Source: Kudoa neothunni (Eukaryota > Cnidaria). Taken from it: 64,000 bases of DNA. A program made the translations under genes and the position numbers. Positions 62,524 through 64,000 of this stretch are shown here, in pieces. The stretch covers positions 6,448,001 to 6,512,000 of the forward strand of contig OZ199840.1 in NCBI GenBank assembly GCA_964304625.1. Reading direction: 5' to 3'. Every line of letters begins with the position of its first letter. The stretch's first letter is position 1. A model generated the notes under the pieces. That model searched no databases. It worked only from the letters and a program-made list of their open reading frames with translations, and was not told the origin of the DNA.

Positions 62524-64000
62524 TTAACCTTCTAAGTAACATGGGGTGAAAAAAGACCCCAGAGCGATTTAAAACTCGATTTTCTCGAAGTATAAATAAT
62601 TGCCAAATTTTAAATTTCTACTATTCTCCTAAAATACAAACATCTATAAAAAAAATAATAATTAAAGAGATTTTTATATTTTATACTAATATTAAAACAA
62701 TAAAAATACACCAAATAACATGGGGTGAAAAATGACCCCAGATTTTTATTTGTTATTTCAATACTACATAATTCAGTAATTCCAAAAATAAAGAAAGACT
62801 TAAATTTAAGAGTAGCTTCATGTCGAAAAATGACAAATACTTAAAACCAGTCTTAGCGCGCAAGCGCGGAACTTTGTTTTAGTGGCGATGGAGTATTTTT
62901 TAGCAAGTAGCGATGATAGCATCGATGAATCTGAACCCGATACATTGGATTTGGTATATACAAGGGGGTCTGATAGTGAAGACGTTGAAGATGAATCCAT
63001 GATTTGCGAATATGTTGATTCCCTCGCTGATAAAAATAATAATTTGTGGAGCATCGTGAAACCGAGAAAAACAAAAGATGCAACGGAAAACATGGTCAAT
63101 TTTAAATAAGGTGTGACTCCATACGCCACTCAAAGAATTTCTAATATCGCTGGATGTTTTCAACATTTTTTCCCCTTGGAAATAATGAACAAAATCATCG
63201 AATTTACCAACCAATATGGAAATACTCATTATGGGAATAAATGAGAAAACGTTGACGTTGATGAACTAAATGGCTTTACCGGATATATCTTATATATGGC
63301 TATCCATAAAGATCGACAACAACCATTAGTTGATTTGTTTAGTTATGCTGAAGGCAGGCAAATATACAAGGATTTATTTTCTCTGCGAAGATTTAGGCAA
63401 TTAACCAGAGCGATCCATTTTGATGACACAAACACAAGAGAGCAGAGAAAATTACTGGATAAATTTTGCTCCATTAGAGAGATCTGGGATATCTGGGTAA
63501 ATATTGCGAGCAAAAGTTATAATCCAGGGTTTGATGTGTGTCTTGACGAACAGTTGGTATCCTTTAGAGGTAACTGCTCCTTCAGGCAATATATAGTGAA
63601 TAAACCTGCGAAATACGGGTTAAAATCTTTTTTACTAGTAGATCCACAAACTTCATATGTATTAAATATGAATGCATATATTGGTAAAAAATGTTCGACT
63701 GATGCCAAAGTTCATGATGTTGGTAAGAATATCGCTCTCAAATTAACTGAAAATCTAATTGGTTCAGGATGCAATTTGGTTTGCGATAATTATTTTACAT
63801 CGATTCCTTTGGCTGATGAATTGATCAAAAGAAGAATTACCATAATTGGTACAATTCGTAAAAACAAACGAGATATACCACCATTCCTACTATTTAATAG
63901 AAGAACCCCGGTGAATGAATCAAAATTTGTTTTCAATGGAAAGAAAATGTTGGTATCGTTCACTCCAAAGAAAAATAAGAACGTCCTCCTATTGTGTTAA
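62524..64000 (+). mobile_element. piggyBac element, 5' part (runs off the window)
   Basis: Starts at TTAACCTTCTAAG (TTAA 62524-62527). Two similar hairpins follow, GGGGTGAAAAAAGACCCC (62543-62560) and GGGGTGAAAAATGACCCC (62722-62739), the same design as at 14503-14520. A piggyBac transposase follows on the same strand. Confidence 0.8.
62888..64000 (+). pseudogene. piggyBac transposase, partial at the window end
   Basis: The ATG at 62888 opens an acidic N-terminus (MEYFLASSDDSIDESEPDTL), as usual for piggyBac; this frame stops at 63109. The rest continues in another frame, with a TGA near 63242, and then is open from 63296 to 63997. That block holds CLDEQLVSFRGN (first catalytic Asp) and NLVCDNYFTSIPLADEL (second Asp). 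The stop at 63998-64000 falls where relatives continue (KKNKNVLLL, then usually STMH), so it also looks like damage. About three disruptions; likely inactive. The third Asp and the zinc domain would lie beyond the window. Confidence 0.8.

Noticed and set aside
1-64000. tRNA, rRNA genes or CRISPR-like arrays
   Set aside because: No B-box-like GGTTCGANNCC in a cloverleaf context, no rRNA core sequence and no regularly spaced direct repeats were seen. The iterated GGCAAT motifs belong to the Ginger2 arms.

Overview
This is a eukaryotic nuclear window: very AT-rich, with host genes cut by tiny GT-AG introns (about 43-75 bp) and about half the sequence made of transposons. The host genes are an OATP-type transporter, a SIPA1L-type RapGAP, proteasome activator PA28-gamma, mitochondrial TAM41 and a claudin/PMP22-like protein. 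With the mix of piggyBac, pogo, MULE, Merlin, Ginger2 and Helitron elements, this suggests an invertebrate, most likely an arthropod (a mite would fit). The taxon is an inference, not something read directly.

Layout. 0-4.2 kb: a decayed piggyBac element with a non-autonomous MULE inserted in it. 4.9-8.9 kb: a three-layer nest, an intact-looking Ginger2 DNA transposon inside a short Helitron inside a TTAA MITE. 9.9-11.3 kb: a PA28-gamma gene with 11 small exons on the minus strand. 12.2-17.4 kb: pogo, piggyBac and TA-type repeat fossils. 17.4-24.3 kb: a broken MULE with a Ty3/gypsy-type LTR fossil inserted in it. 28.1-29.4 kb: an inverted second copy of the 1.25 kb TA element at 16.1 kb. 30.5-32.9 kb: the OATP gene, with splice sites kept but the reading frame shifted several times. 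37.6-41.1 kb (perhaps to 43.8 kb): the SIPA1L-like RapGAP gene on the minus strand. 46.6-51.1 kb: a Merlin fossil between two almost identical 680 bp inverted arms. 52.6-53.5 kb: single-exon TAM41, with a palindromic NRF1-type site upstream. 54.1-56.1 kb: pogo and hAT fossils. 58.0-58.6 kb: a single-exon claudin-like four-pass membrane protein. 59.6-61.0 kb: another pogo fossil. 61.4-62.5 kb: a second Helitron copy without the Ginger2. From 62.5 kb to the window end: the 5' part of another piggyBac element.

The host genes belong to unrelated pathways (proteasome activation, solute transport, Rap GTPase signalling, mitochondrial lipid synthesis, epithelial junctions) and do not form a cluster. 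The most informative part is the order of transposon insertions. Terminal repeats and target duplications date several elements relative to one another, and three element types appear to share a recognisable MULE terminal sequence. I did not find a convincing new cellular system. The best leads are the well-preserved Ginger2 with iterated end motifs, the near-identical arms around the dead Merlin, and the NRF1-like palindrome upstream of TAM41.
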